From Pyrocephalus nanus (lineage: Eukaryota > Chordata > Aves > Passeriformes > Tyrannidae), in NCBI GenBank assembly GCA_038380795.1, contig CM076260.1, positions 83,489,843 to 83,553,842 on the forward strand: a DNA stretch of 64,000 bases. Direction: 5' to 3'. The notes beneath the pieces were generated by a model. That model had not been told where the DNA came from. It saw only the letters and a program-made list of their open reading frames with translations, and ran no database searches. The position numbers and the translations under genes were made by a program. Position 1 is the stretch's first letter, and every line of letters starts with the position of its first letter. Shown here piece by piece: positions 47,401 to 61,043 of the stretch.

Positions 47401-50400
47401 TCCCTTTTACATTTAACTCATCACTTTACAATTCAACTCTTCAGGCAGAAAATTTTTCAGGGGGGAAGAAGGGAGGTACAGGGAATAAAACACTGTCATC
47501 TGTGCAGCAGGAATGTTTCTTGCATGAAAAGCGAGACTGTAGGCAAGATCCCACAAAATCCAACTGAAATTGAGGCAAGACTCTTCATGACAGAGTTGCA
47601 TTTACATACCAGGACAAGCTGAGGGTAATCCCGACACATCTTTATGATTGAGGAGCATGCATGCCTTCTCACATTCTTCACTGCTCGAGTTCTAGGAGCC
47701 TGGACAGACATACCAAACATCAATGTGACAAAACAGGAGTTCAGACAAGTTCAGGGTATCTTCAAGAGACATACGCATTACATGTCGTTTTCTCCACTGC
47801 TGAGCACAGATGAAAAAAACATTTCTATGCCTCCTCCCCTCCCCCCAAACAATCATGAAGCAATCAAATTTCCTCTGCCAAGCGATAGCCAACTCAAGAT
47901 GTCCATTTTCAAACAAGCTGTACTTCAGGAGTGAGGATGCCATGGCTCTTACTATTTTAAGACTCCAAGCACTCCCTAGGTAGCTGGCAGTTTTACAGCC
48001 ATCCTTCAGAGCCATGTATACCAACACTGTAGAATACACACAGCTACTAAAGGGATTCCACTCTCAGGAAAGCCAGCATTAACTGGGGAACTAAGTGCCC
48101 TGGCCTTACACCATGCCTGTGGCCTTCTAAGCTTGTGAGCCAAAGCTTAGTAGGCTGTGTCAACCACAAAGAGATCAGTAATATCTAGACTCCCCAGCTT
48201 TTCCAGGAGTAGAACTATACTCGAGAAACCTAGTAAGCAGAGTCTTCAGACTCAGCACGCTTTCCAGTAGAATATGATTTGATCCAGGTGTTACAGCTCA
48301 TTAGCAGGTAATTCAGACGTACCTTACTTTCTTCTGTAACTTCAAAGGTAACTGAAGCAAACAGCTGTAAGAAAAGGGAGGAAAACCACAAAAATTCACA
48401 TAATTTGTTAGTATCTAGCACATGTGTCTGAGCTCAAGAAATAGATCATCAGATTATAGCTCGATTTCATTAAAGTCAGTAAAGAACCCCAGACTAAGTG
48501 AAAGATGAATCATCAATACAATGAAGCCCTGAAATAAAACATGGTGTTTACTGGCCAGAGCATGCACTTTAAGATCTAAGGTTAAGAACTGCAAAATTTG
48601 GGTTATTTGACATTATTGCTCTTGAAAAAGCCTCAGTTTTGGTTTTTCTCATCTTTGACATGAAAGATAGTCCTTCCCTGACAGTAACACCAATAGTATT
48701 AACTCCCGCAGTTTAGTATTGGAGTGCTGCACCACAAAAGGCCCATTTTAGCATGCTTTGTATGCACCTACCTTGGAAAGTACTTGGGGTAGGTATTCCG
48801 GTCGGTAAGTGACAAATGGAAAGAGAGCAGAGACATTGGTGAGCACACAGGACAGGATGAGAGGATCTTTTGTTTCAAAATTAAGGACAAGCTGCAGCAG
48901 CTCTATGCCATCATTGACTGGGATTTCCTGCAAAGGCAGCAAAAAGAAAGAAGAAGGAAAGAAAAAGGGAGGCAACACTCAGTACTTCAGCCTGCAGCAC
49001 ACTTCCTACAACACCTAGAGCTAGGCCGTGCAGCTGCTGCTGCCCTATCAGGCCTCTCAGCTGGACACAGCTGTTCTCAAAGCAGAAAGAAAGGCAGCAG
49101 AAAACTCAGTTTAACTGTGTGCTACCTGCACTTGCTGAGGGAAGAAAGACAGCAGCATTGCCATTGCTGCTAGGGCAGTCTTGAGACATCAGTCTCTAGT
49201 CCCCATACTATTGCTTGCACCTCCGGGAAACGAAAATGTCCTCTCTCTTTGGCTCCCAATTCTCCTCTTGACTCTGTCCAAAAGATTCTATGCTTAACTA
49301 ACTGTATTGACCCATATAATTATTCTACCGTGATTAGACTGATAAACTGTAAGTGCAGCCTAATCTAATAAAAAACCCCCAAGTCAGTCTACATCAGACT
49401 GAGAAAAAAACTCTTTCCTTCTGATTCACCTGTTGAACAAAAAGCAGAAAGAAAATGCTTCTGATCCTACTCCCTGGGATCGAGTTTCTCTCATTTAGTT
49501 AAATGTTAAAAAAAAAAAAAAAGGTTGAAAAAATCTAATCAAGGGAAAATTAAAAAGAATAAACTCCTTAAGCAATTCTCCTGTAGCAAAGCGCTATGTC
49601 AAGGGATGTCACCTGAGAACTCTCCTGTGACTTCTCCTGGCATAGTGTCCAGAATCAAGACACGCCTGAGAGTAGGCCAGTTTGAGTTTAGTCTCATCTA
49701 AAGAAGGATCCTCATGAGAATGGCTCACGAAACAAACTTGGTTTTCCCATGGAGTTACTACAACCAGTTGCTACAAACTTTTCAAGAACAACATGGCTGA
49801 GAAAACCCACTTCTGTCAACCCAGAACAAGCCAGGAGAGTAGGGAAAAACAGCAGCTACACATACATCTTTATCCATGGTTCGAAACATCTGGCTGATGA
49901 TGCTCTCCGAGAAGAAGGTCATGGCATCCCACTGCACAAAGGATGGGGAAAAGATGGAGCAGAGACCTTCGCCAGTCTTAGCTGAAATGAAGAGAACACT
50001 GGAGCTCGCACCATGCTCCTCAATGGCAGCCTGATGAGCTCCTGCACTGTAACATCCTAGCACTCAAGTATTTTATCCACACAGCTCTCCCTGCAGATGC
50101 CTTGCAGAGATGCACGGGAAGCAATTAACATACTCCCATGTCATTTGCTTCATTCAAGTGAAGGCTCCCGAGACATAAGTCTGACCTTGGAGATACCACA
50201 CGGAGCAACAACGACAAACCACAGAAAGGAAAAGGAGGGAGTCCATATGCCAAGTTTCAGTACTAGAGGCAAGACTGCCCTCGGTGTGACTGTGCAGAGC
50301 ACCAAGTGGCCTGCCTTCACAGGAGAAAAGCAAGGTGAGTGACACACAGATTTGCCAGACAGGCACAGCTTCCCTAACAAAAACAATCAATATGTTACAG

Positions 50401-53400
50401 AGACAAAATGGCCCAAATAATTGTAAAACTGTACCAGAGGGATAGCTGTATCTTTTCTGCAAAGAGATTTGGGGAAAGGAAACGAGAAGCCAGGGGCTTT
50501 ACATTAGCTATTCCATACATAGACTGTAAAGGGTTAAATTAGGGGAGAGGCGGGTTTGACTTGATTTTACTTTTAACTTACAAAGATCTTAAAAGCCTGA
50601 AAATCTGGTGTGGAGTCTTGGCCCTCTCTTAAGAAAAACCAAAAATATCAACGAAAAAAAAAGGCCAAGAAGTTTCTACAAATCCCATATCCCTACTTTT
50701 TTTCAGGTAACCTACAGTTCATGGGTCCAGGATCAACAGGAGCTGTGAGCTGGTACTTCAGCCATTCTCCAGCCATTTGGAAGCCAGTTCGAGGGTCCAG
50801 ACGACAAGCCATCCTCATCACCTCTCCTTGCTGGGCTCGGAAAGCTGCAGTGAAAAATCACACACCAAAAAAACAAGCTGATGCTGCAAATTTTCCTCCC
50901 CCAGAGCTCACATCCAGCTTTGCAGGCCTGGGAACCATTATGGACTGTTGCTCTGGCAATTGCTGTGCAGTAAGCTCAGATACACAGTCAATAAACCAGA
51001 TGCAACAGGATGGGCAATTTTTGAAGTGGTTTAAGTGGGCTAAAAAAAATGATGGTTTAACATTATAAAAGGTGCAATTAAAATGCAATATGAGTTATGA
51101 AAATCTAGTCTAAATCCAGATTTACTACAACTAGGCGTCTGTTTTTCAATTTTAAAAATTCTTTGAACTCTAAATGTTTGCTACTTACAATTATCTTGGG
51201 ATACTTAAGTAGAAAAACAGTATTAGGTAACTGCCACTTCCTTCAGCTAAACACAGTTTTTCTAGATTATTCAACTAACAACAAGCTTATGTGAACACAA
51301 AAGCCCAGTCGTCTTGTTTTCAAAGATACTAAAAGCTAAGTACAGAAAAGGAATTTAATTTGTTTCAAAATATTCCAGTGCATGACCACACAAAAGAATC
51401 AGCTCTGCTGACTACAAATGCAACTTGCACTCTTTAATGAAGTTGTTTTATCAAGCAGTTTTATTCTGTGCTTCAAATCAGTTATGTTTTCTTATACATG
51501 TAATGCCTTCAACATATTTAACTCCCTAAAACTATTTCAAATTCTGGCTTTGTGTATTTACCTACTTTGTGGTTTCCACCCAAACAGTTTTATTATAGTA
51601 AGTAAAAAATAAACTATCCAATAAGCAATAAAAAATGCAACACTTATAATCTTCAGACAAACATACAAAGTAAAAATTTATGTAATTTATTAAGTATATT
51701 CTCCCACCCACCAAGGGAGTACCAAACTACATCTGCCAGTGAGAATCAACCTCAGTTTTGGGAATTAAAATACAAAACAAAAGATAAAATAACATTATTA
51801 ATACCCAGTGCTGGTTTAAGATCATGATTAAATTGGCCAATTAAATTGCTCAACTCTGGCTATTGGCACTGAATCAGAAGCTTCTTACCAGGGCCAAGAT
51901 AGATTTTCTTTCTGGAAAGACATTTAAAGTCTTTAGTAAGCTGCCTTCCTCTCCTAACCTGAGCATGACCCGAGGCTGTTTCATTTCCTCCTCTAGGTGA
52001 CCAAGAAACACACTTTCTTTGACACCAGGTAGCAAGTACTACCAGACCGTCTACCCATGCAGCAAGCAAAATAATAGCAAAAAGTAAGTAAAATTACATG
52101 CAGGAACTGCAACAGGAAAATCCTAATTAATTTACTCCAAAATCCAAGCTGAAAAAGTCAAGACACAAATGGAAGCTGCCAAGCCAATATGGCAGGCTCC
52201 AAGCTCAGCTAGTAGAAAGAAAGGCACAGACAACAGAATCCACAAAGGGTGAAGGCAACTTACAGTTGAAGAAGGCATTGAAGTCCTCATCACTGTCAAA
52301 ATCAAAGCGGGAGTATTCACAGATGGGGCTGTCTGTTTTAGAGGGAAAGCCAACCTGGAGACAAAGCGGATAAGGTCAGGGAGGAAGAGAAGTCACCCAC
52401 CACAGATAATACCAGCTTCAAGGAGATGAAGGCCGGAGGCAAGGAGCAGACAGGAAAACGCTGAGGTAGAACTGCCTGCTCAGTGGCCTCGAGATCGTGT
52501 CTCTGGCAGACACAATAAAAACGCAGTTTCTCCCCCACGACCCAGGCACCTTGTCACACCCAACCAGTCGCAGTTCCCACATACCTTCACTAGGCTGGTC
52601 ATAGATGCATGGAGATACCTGGGAATGATAGCCAGCAATAAGGGGTCACGGGACAGAACTTCATGCCGGAACAGGGCTCCCCACGTGACCTGGGTGGAAG
52701 AGCGCAGAAACTGGAGGGAGAAGAGAAAAAAGAGAGGAACAGAGAAGGATTTCAGTGCTAGAATTTCCACTGCTAACACTAAGCATTGCTATCAGAAAGC
52801 AACAGTAAATTATGCCAGCTATTCAGATGAGGCCAAGGCACCTTGCAGGCACAACTCAGATTTTCACAACACCAAAAATCTCCAAGTAAATAATAGGCCT
52901 GATTGCAAATTCTGCCTTTTCTACTCAGCACCTCTGTGTCAGGCATTGTTCCAGACAGGCTGGTAATGGAGTAGAAACCACTGCCTTCTGGGTCTTCAGC
53001 TGAAATGGAGAGCCTGGAGAGCAGTATTTGGCAGCTGAAGTTCTGCAGTATTCTACAGGTTAGCTCATTTACACCGACACACACGAGACTTTGAGCCCTT
53101 TACCTACCTGGCTGGGATGGGTTGTGAAGGCTAAAAATGACTCAAGGTATTTTCCAAAGTTGGCTGGTGTTTCCACATCACAATATGAGCCCTATGAGGA
53201 AGATCAACAATTTCAGACAAACTACTAACTCCGTGGCAGGCTGGGCTCACAAATGGTATGTTTCAAGGTAAAACAGGAGCACCACATGCAAGGCCCTAGA
53301 CTGTGAAAGAGCAGAGACAGAAATACTGCACAACTGATTTTTCATACCAGTACAGCCCAAGGAACATCAAGTTTTGCTGACCATGCTGTGTGTGCTGGAA

Positions 53401-56400
53401 ACACCACACCACCCCCATTCCAGAGTAAAGGGTGACTTCTCAGACAGTAGAGTTCCATTAAAACCGAATTCACAACCACCACTGCTGCTGCTGCCGTGAG
53501 TCACAATTTTACTCCTATTGGGTCAAGGCCACTCAGGGGTACCAAAGTAGAGCAATTCAAACTGCAGTATTTCACAGGTAAATACACCCAGACAATTTCA
53601 CTCCCATTTCTCTGTTTCCTGTATTTAACATATAAATTCAAGATTTTGCTGCTCCTCACTAATGGTAACATGACCTGGTGCCAGCAAGATCCTTGTTCTG
53701 AAGTTGTACAGCTCAGTGTTGCCTCTCTCAAGTGAATCTGGAGAGAGGACTCAAATCTCCATGTCATTACTTCATTATAGATAGACAGCTACCATTGCCT
53801 AACAGCAAGTGGAGTAACTGAAAGTAATAATGCACCTCTGATTGCTGTCAATTCTTTTAAGGGATAAATTCTCCAAGGTTGGTTTTGGTTTTCTCTTTCT
53901 CTCCCTGTGGGAATTTACTTTGCTATACAACTTTTACAGGCTGGCTGCCTCCATCTCCCCACAAACACGCAGGCTTCTCAACATGCCTGCTCTCAATATT
54001 GAAGCACTGAGCTAAATGGAGAGAGGTTCAGCAATCAGCATGGCATGAACAATACGAATTTGCATCTTCACCTCAACATTGACACAAAGCATTACAAAGA
54101 TGAACAGCAGGAACAAAACCCGTTTCTTCCTTTTGCTTGAGAGAATTTTGGTAGAATAACAAACAGGTACACTCTGAGTTATTTTTACAGGGGAATTTAA
54201 AATGCTTCAAATAGAGGAAGAATTTCCTGGAGTAGATTTTCTGTAGCAGTAGTCAGCAAGAAACTTGACCGCTTTCGAATGAAGTGCTAGCATTTTACAG
54301 AGGTTATAGGAGGTGGTTCTTGATGACAGCAAAGCCCTGGAATCATTCAGGTCCCTCCATTCTACATTCCTAAGACTTAGCAGAACACAGCTATCCCACT
54401 TAAAAGCAGAGCCATTTCTGCCTTTTCCAAATGTGTGGAGAGAACCCTACAGTTGCCAAACGTGCAGAGAGAACCCTGGTCCTACCTTAGATCAGGGTTG
54501 CCTCAAGCCTCAGCCCTAAAAACTAGCCTTGCCAGGGCTGCTGTTGGTATTAGTAAAGACTTACTAGCAACGCACATAGCTGGCTGCCCAATGCACACAA
54601 AACTTGGCAAAGTCTCTTCAAGAAAACATAGTGCTTCTCCACCAGGCCTTCTCCATCTGCTGTCCTGGGAATGAGGGGAGGGGGGAAAAACAGGATCACA
54701 GTTACTCATGCTGTAGGTAACAGGCACACTGCTGTCTATCTTCTAGATAAAAAGAGGACTAGAGCAATTTAATTTTATTGCAGTGGGATATTCTTTGCTA
54801 TTATCAAGAAGTACTGCTTTATTGGCATCTAAAACCTCTGAAATTGCCTCTCTGAAAGAGTCTCTCCTCTTGATCAGCTTCAGGCTAAAACAGAAAGCCA
54901 GGGAAGCTGTGACATTTGTCCTTCAACTATGTGATTTGAAAAAAAGCGCAGTTTTTCATGTTTTGCAAAAGAAATGGTGGTTTCGTTCTCTCCTATCCAG
55001 TCCCTCCTTCCCACAGTTAAGCAGCAATATCTTTTGCACTTACAAAGCCATCAGTGTGCAGTTTTGTGTGAAATCACAGTGGCGGGATGGTACTCACTGG
55101 GCAGCGGAGAGAATGCAGTGCATGGCGACGTCTCCAAACAAGACCATGAGAGGCTTCCGATCCTCCAGCTTACCCTACATGCAAAATGCCTCAATTAGAA
55201 CATAACCACTTATTCCCACCTATGTAACTATTTATTTCCATTGCAAGAAAAATTAGGAGATTCACAGTTTTCCTTCCAGCAGGGGGAGGGGCATTCAGTC
55301 CCCATATGATTTAAGTAAAAACTCGCCAAAAATTCTAAAATATTTCTTATGTAAAAAAAATTCTGCAAGCAATCCTACCACAGGAACTTTAAACCACAAA
55401 ACCGATCCTGAGACATTAACTCTGCTTCACGGAAGACTGGCTAGATACCTTCAGGCAGCTGATAAACATTCAGCCTTGACACTAAGGTGCTTGTGAATGT
55501 ATGGGTCAAATCACCTGTTTAGATCCTGCTGTCATGTCTCTGAGCTGCCAGGTGACACAGCTGATGACAGTATTTCCCACTTCACAGTTGTAGGAAGTGG
55601 GGGTAAAAAGTAAGAGGGGACCTCCAACCTCAAACTGCAAGCAGAGGCAAGCACAGAAGCTGGAGAGGGTTCCAACAGTTGCTGTATTGTGCTGGCATGA
55701 CATTCACACCAAATTTGATGAACATAATCAGCAAAATTTGAATTCTATTTCTTAAATAAAAGGGCAAATATATCATTGCTCAATCGAAAGAATTATATCG
55801 AAAAATAGGAGGAAGATAAAAGGGAGCTAGAGAGGCTGGGGAGGAATAACTCACTTTCCTGCTGACAGCAATCAGAAGACACTCTGCTGCTCCAACTTGG
55901 AGTTCAGGCTCATTTAGGAGTAGACACAACATCTCCAAGAGCTTGCAGTTGTCTGCTGTGATATGGCTTAGGGCTACCCAGTCAATGTAGCCAGCCAAAG
56001 TGTTGAGTGCTGCTATCCCCACACGGCAGTTTGCCTGGGCCTGTGAACAGAGAGGAGGCAAGAGGTCAGAGACAGAGAAAAACACCAATTCCCATCTAAA
56101 GCCATCCACTCCCTGGAATAACAGTGCCAAGAACCCCCTGGCAAAGCGAAAAATTTGGACCCTTCTGCTGTTACACCTCACTTCTCAATGCATTTGTATT
56201 ATGAGGGGGGAAAAAAGCCATCTGTAAATGAGAGCAGGCAATAGACTCCAAAGCCAGGGAAAAGCCTAGTTCTAAACAACTTGCATATTAAGAATGATTA
56301 ACGCACTAACTCCCATATAGCTCCACTCACCTTTGGCTCCTGAGCCAGATCAGTCTTCTGAAAAAGAAAGAAGAGGTTAAGTAAGTGAACAGCTACAGCA

Positions 56401-59400
56401 CACACTTTCACCCAGCCACTGCTGGAAAGACAGACAGAACAGCTCCCTAGTGGAAGAGGCTGCATCAGAGTCTCCCACTTAAGACATTGCTGAAGCCAAC
56501 AAAACCACCTCCACAGCCCCCTGAGAGGTAGGACAACAGGACTCTGAATTGCAAGTTAAGCCACACCTTCCTTCTCATCCAAAAGATAACACTCCAGTCA
56601 GCAGGCACCAGGGAGACATAGGGGACAAGAAGGAAAGGCATTTTGGTACTTCCTGGAGGCCTCCAGGGAAGACACTTTTCACCTTCAAGAGCATCTTACA
56701 TCCAAAAATCAGACTCTGAAAAATGCTGGTGGCTTTTATGTGCCAAGATTCAGGTCTGAAAAGGGTGATTTGTCCATGGTCAGAAAGGCAGCTGGAGAGA
56801 GCTGGGGCAACAGCTTACAGCCTGACTCCCAGTCCCAGAGACTTAACAGCAACAATGCACTGCTTGCACTATCCTTTTGCCTAATTCAAGTGAGTCCCTC
56901 AGACACTTGGATTTGATTTGTTTTTCAGATGCAAAGGCACCACAAGCAAGGTTTAGGTTTGGAAATTCTGTCCATCAATCTATTCATTACAATAAGTTTA
57001 AGGTAACTGGCTTGTGTCTCAAACATTGAATAAATGACCCACCTTATAAACATGCTTATCAATTAATCCATCATACTTATAAGCAGATTATCACGGTCTT
57101 AGGGAGTTGTCTATCATCTCCCTTAGTATGCAGACGAGAGTGAACATCCAACCCTCAGAATTTACTCTGTGCAAAAACATCCCAAAGATCTGCTAACCTG
57201 TGGAGTGGTGAGGACTTCTTGTTCCTGGGGTGCTCCAACCTTGCCAATCAGAAAGATTCCACCATTAGCAGAAGCAGCCACACTTCAGAGTCTCAAGCAT
57301 TGCAATGTAAACCTTACCTGGAAATGCATTTCAACTAGACTACAAAACACACCAGGGTCACCCACCCACCACCAGGAACTGCACTGCTCTACAGGGGAGT
57401 TTGTTCAGCCTCTCAGTGCATCAGGAAAATTACAGAAATCAGGCAGGAGAGGGTTTTTCTTTGTCTCCCAGTTTCTATATTTAGTATAACTCTGGATTTT
57501 AATTCACAGAAAAAACCCCCACAAGAGATACACCTAAGCAACTTGTTGCTAGTTTGGTTTCTCAATTGTGCTTCACTTTTAAATCCACCTCCTTCTCACA
57601 GGAACACACTGGGGTAGAAACCTCCTTTGCCATCCATCATGACCAACCTGCACATCTCTGACTACTTACTGTAGGTAAGAATTCAGGAAAGAAGTTCTCT
57701 TTACACAAAAAGGAAGAGCGCTCCTCACCACAGCCTGACATTAAAAAGGGCTTCCTAACTTGAGCTCATGGAGAAAAGGACCAGAGGCCCAGACGCATGT
57801 TGAGACATGAGAAACTCATGTGTTTTGGTGTATCACCTCAAATACACCGCTGAAGCATGAGAGAGCAGACACAAGTCCAAGTCTACCTGTTTCTGCCACA
57901 AGCACATCTTCATTTTGCTAGGCCGTACACCCCTGGTGTCGGCAGAGCATTCCAACAATAAGGACAAAGCGAATATCCGTTCAAGCCACTTACACTAGCA
58001 ATATCAAACTATCAACATTAAATCTGTCAAATTGGTGTGTTCAGTCTCTTTTACCACACCAGCTTCCCAGGCATATCCCTACCTTACAGTGACAGCAACA
58101 GATTTCACAGTTTCTGCACCTGCTTCCCCAACACCTAAATGCCACCAGCACTGACTGAACCCAAGGAAGGGAGACTCTTACCATGCATCTGTACTTGTTG
58201 ACGTTCTGCTGCAGGGCAGTTACTAGGAAGCTGAAGATCTTCTCCATGTTCTGGGTGAGGGTTTGCTGGATGTCTCGTCGCCGCTGGGTAGGCAGAGTTT
58301 GAAAAGTAACCACATCCTCTGCCAAACGTAGGAGGATGAACATCACCAGTTCTGTCTGGGTTTCCTGATGTCCCAAAATGAAATACGCTCTATCAGCACA
58401 GCCCAAACATTAAAAATCTCTAGAGGCTAGCTCAAAGATGTGAAGAGAAAGCGAGCATGCATGAAGATACAAGTCACACCTTGGGAAAACAAGACAGGAG
58501 GATGGTCCTCTCTCTGTCAAAGCCATCTCTTAGAATAGCTTAATCTTACAGGGATTTTTGAGTCCATCATCAGCCCGTCTCACCTGACCACTAGTGAGTC
58601 AGGGTGATGGAAGACTGAACCCCACACCGTGAGCAAGCGAAAGAGAACAGACAGTTGTGACTCATACCCCTTGCTTGGAGAGGGTATCCAGTTCCTTTAG
58701 CATGTCAGGCCAGTGCTGAGGCCATTCACGCTTGATCATCTCCACCACAATGCGAGACAGAACATCCTTGATGTGACTTTCCTCCTCCAGGATACTTTGA
58801 GTTCCCTGTGACAGAAAGAGGGCAGAGTTATACAAAACAGCGAACAAAAGGCATTTATAATTCTGACCTGGGAAGCACAGTGTTTCCAAATATTCTAAAC
58901 CACAGAAACTAAAAACAACAAAACAAAACACAACATTGGGCAGTTCTTCATTGCAGCTACCTTAGATGACACTCCTACACTCCCAAGCATCCATAACTAG
59001 TGAATTCTGGGAATCAGAGGGATTTTCCTCAAAAGATGGTCACTTGGTCACAAAAGCAATCACAACAACAGAGAAAACACAACTAAGATAATGACTTTAG
59101 TATTCTTGCAAAGGATAAGAACATCCAAAGTTACTGAATTTCCTCCTAAGAAAAGAAAAAGTACCTTATATAAGTTATACAAGCCTCACAACTTCCTGCC
59201 ATGTGAGGTGACATGGTTATTCACCTGACAAGACAGAGAAAAGCACTGAAACAACCAGAGATGCATAGGGAAAAAGCAATGAAATGAAGAATTGAATTCA
59301 GGTCCTCTATGCTAATTAACTGGCGTACTTTTTCCATTCGCTCCCGAATTTTATCTTCTTTATTAGGTTAGATGTTAGGAAGAAATTCTTTACAGAGAGG

Positions 59401-60785
59401 GTAATCAGGCATTGGAACGGCCTCCCCAGAGAGGTGGTGGATTCACCATCCCTGGAGGTTTTTAAACAGAGATTGGACGTGGCCCTTAGTGCCATGATAT
59501 AGTAATTGGAGTTGGATCAGGGGTTGGACTCGATGATCTTGGAGGTCTTTTCCAACCCAATCTATTCTATGATTCTATGATTCAAGTGAGAGACTTTCAG
59601 AGCTCAGCATGGGGTAGCAAGTACTTACACTGGATATGAGGCCCATAACATTGTTCTTTAGATAAACTTTTTCTAGGCGAGGCATATTGTTCCAGCGGTA
59701 TCTGTTAAACACAAACAAACAGGGCACCAAGTCAAAACACTTGTAAAGATCTCTGAGTGGCTTCTTTACTTAAACTAGAGACACTACAGCTCTCTGCCTC
59801 TACCAGCACCCAATCCCTTAATGAAAAGGCTGAGTTAAAACTGCTGTTGGCAAATGGGCGTGCCCCACCGAGGTCAACAGACACAGCAGCAAAAGCACAA
59901 AGCAAAGCACAAAGCATCAGGTCTGTGGAGGCAGCAGAGAAAGGAATCTCAGAACTGAACTAATACAAAGCCTCTTTGTTAGCACCAGGCTAATGACAGA
60001 GAACACTGCAAAGACCTACTAGTAACCCAGTGGGTTTATTTACATCTTGTGATGTCAACGTGTCTTTGAGCCCTGTGAATTAACCTTCCTAACCCGCCTG
60101 AGAGCCAGTCTCCCCTCTCCTTCTTTAACAGAGGAGAAAAAGACCAAAACAGGACAGTAACTGTCCTCGGATGCAGAAGTTTCCCTGCATCCTGGAAGTG
60201 TCTCCCAGGCGCGGGAGGCGCTGGAATGGGCGCAGACCCCACGCCAGCGGCGTGGGGGCAGCAGGCCGGGACCCTTGGCCCGTCCGGGACGAGGACAAGT
60301 CGCCTTACTTGACCACATGCTCCAGGATTTGCAGGCCGAAGTGCCGGACGATAGCCGTCTGCGTCTTCTCCGCCAGCTTCAGCCCGCAGGGCACGCAGAT
60401 GGGGCACTTCTCCTTGAACTCCTCGCAGAACTGCGGGAGGGAGCGAGACCGGCACACGCAGTTACACACCGGGACAGGAGCTGGCAGCCCTACCCCTGGG
60501 GCAGCCGCCCGACAGCCCCGCCGCCTCCCCCCGCCTGCCGACGGCTCTCAGCGCCTCAGGGGTCGCCCGGGACTCGCCCGTCCCCGCTCTAGCCCAGCCC
60601 GGGGCCGCAGGGACGGGGTGCCCGCGTGGCCGGAGCCTGGCGCCCTCCCTCCACCCGCCCCTGCCCGGCCGGGCCGGTACCTTGAGGGCCTCCAGGCGGT
60701 AGCGCTGCGTGGACGCGGGGTCCATGATGACGGTCACGGCCTTCACCAGCTGCTCGCAGAGGCCGCTCACCTGCTCGGCGGACAT
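32485..60785 (-). CDS. XPO5: XPO5, exportin-5 (complete, 32 coding exons)
   Basis: Thirty-two exons join in phase into 3600 coding bases, 1199 aa plus stop; human exportin-5 is 1204 aa with 32 exons. Start ATG is at 60785-60783 in a GCCGCCATG context; the stop TGA is at 32487-32485. Every junction is GT-AG. Exportin-5 is an importin-beta family HEAT-repeat transporter. With Ran-GTP it carries pre-miRNA hairpins and other structured small RNAs from nucleus to cytoplasm. Marker blocks from N to C are [171 protein letters not shown] and [19 protein letters not shown]. It shares a divergent promoter with POLH. Exon coordinates are given in the three block entries. Confidence 0.97.
39503..50844 (-). 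CDS. XPO5: XPO5 coding exons 13-21 (middle)
   Basis: Transcript order: 50844-50716, 49981-49866, 48927-48772, 48364-48323, 47699-47610, 46326-46127, 45522-45423, 44551-44370 and 39603-39503. They encode residues about 438-809. The exon 13 donor is placed at ACT|GTAGGT because only that phase joins to the exon 14 acceptor; it gives MNS-KTGEG, in line with the mammalian NS...TGEG. Exon 16 (42 bases) is another short phase 0-0 exon. Exons 20 and 21 are separated by the largest intron of the gene, about 4.8 kb. Confidence 0.94.
39604..44369 (-). other. XPO5: XPO5 intron 20 (4.77 kb)
   Basis: The largest XPO5 intron, bounded by donor GTGGGT at 44369 and acceptor CAG at 39606-39604. I saw no retrotransposon, RNA gene or conserved exon in it. 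Long frames on the plus strand, such as 39390-40355, cross the real exon 21 in antisense and have no recognisable domain. Confidence 0.7.
49508..49522 (+). repeat. Poly(A) tract in XPO5 intron 14
   Basis: A run of about 15 A on the plus strand. It could be the tail of an old plus-strand retroposon, but no flanking element was recognised. Similar short homopolymer runs occur at 21648-21662 and 26992-27005 (T). Confidence 0.6.
52264..60785 (-). CDS. XPO5: XPO5 coding exons 1-12 (N-terminal third)
   Basis: Transcript order: 60785-60681, 60430-60309, 59701-59629, 58805-58668, 58364-58182, 56357-56331, 56040-55855, 55174-55098, 54664-54565, 53191-53108, 52710-52585 and 52354-52264. They encode residues 1 to about 437: the importin-beta N-terminal, Ran-binding HEAT repeats and the first part of the arch. 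Exon 6 is a 27-base, phase 0-0 microexon encoding KTDLAQEPK. Exon 2 ends mid-codon (AA|G type) and is completed by the first base of exon 3. The intron between exons 3 and 4 holds a CR1. Exon 12 carries the acidic FDFDSDEDF stretch. Confidence 0.95.
59365..59582 (+). mobile_element. CR1 LINE 3' fragment in XPO5 intron 3
   Basis: About 220 bases of a 5'-truncated CR1 3' end: GTTAGGAAGAAATTCTTTAC, AGAGAGGTGGTGGATTCACC, ATCCCTGGAGGTTTTTAAAC, ACTCGATGATCTTGGAGGTC, then the terminal repeat ATTCTATGATTCTATGATTC. Its wording differs from the 29881-30286 copy, so it belongs to a different CR1 subfamily. Orientation is plus, antisense to the host gene. Confidence 0.94.
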
Positions 60786-61043
60786 GGCGGCGGCGGCGGG
60801 CGCGCGCCACCGGCCACCCACGGGCGCACGAGCGGGGCGGCCGGAACACAGCTCCACGCATGCGCCGGGGGCGCTGTGCGCCGCCGGGGCGGGGACACAT
60901 ATGCACGTATCCAGCGGGAACTACAACTCCCGGCGCGCCCCGCGCGCGGCGCGGCCGACGCATCCGTGACTACGGGTGCCGCGGGGCGGGGCGGGGCTCT
61001 CGATCATTCAGCCCGCCGGGCGCGAGCCGCTGGCGGCGGCGGG
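60786..61043. promoter_or_regulatory. Bidirectional promoter of XPO5 (-) and POLH (+)
   Basis: The start codons are 258 bases apart in a CpG island spanning about 60.2-61.75 kb. TATA is absent. Visible sites are CCGGAA (ETS/GABP type, 60841-60846), CACGCATGCGCC (NRF1 type, 60855-60866) and a ZNF143/Staf-like ACTACAACTCCC at 60920-60931. ATGGCGGC overlapping the XPO5 start (60784-60791) resembles YY1. A noncoding first exon of POLH may lie here. Confidence 0.85.
60920..60939 (+). promoter_or_regulatory. ZNF143/Staf-type binding site
   Basis: ACTACAACTCCCGGCGCGCC closely follows the known consensus ACTACAATTCCCAGNATGCC in its first twelve positions. It lies about midway between XPO5 and POLH. 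Such sites are common in bidirectional housekeeping promoters. Binding itself is inference. Confidence 0.75.
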
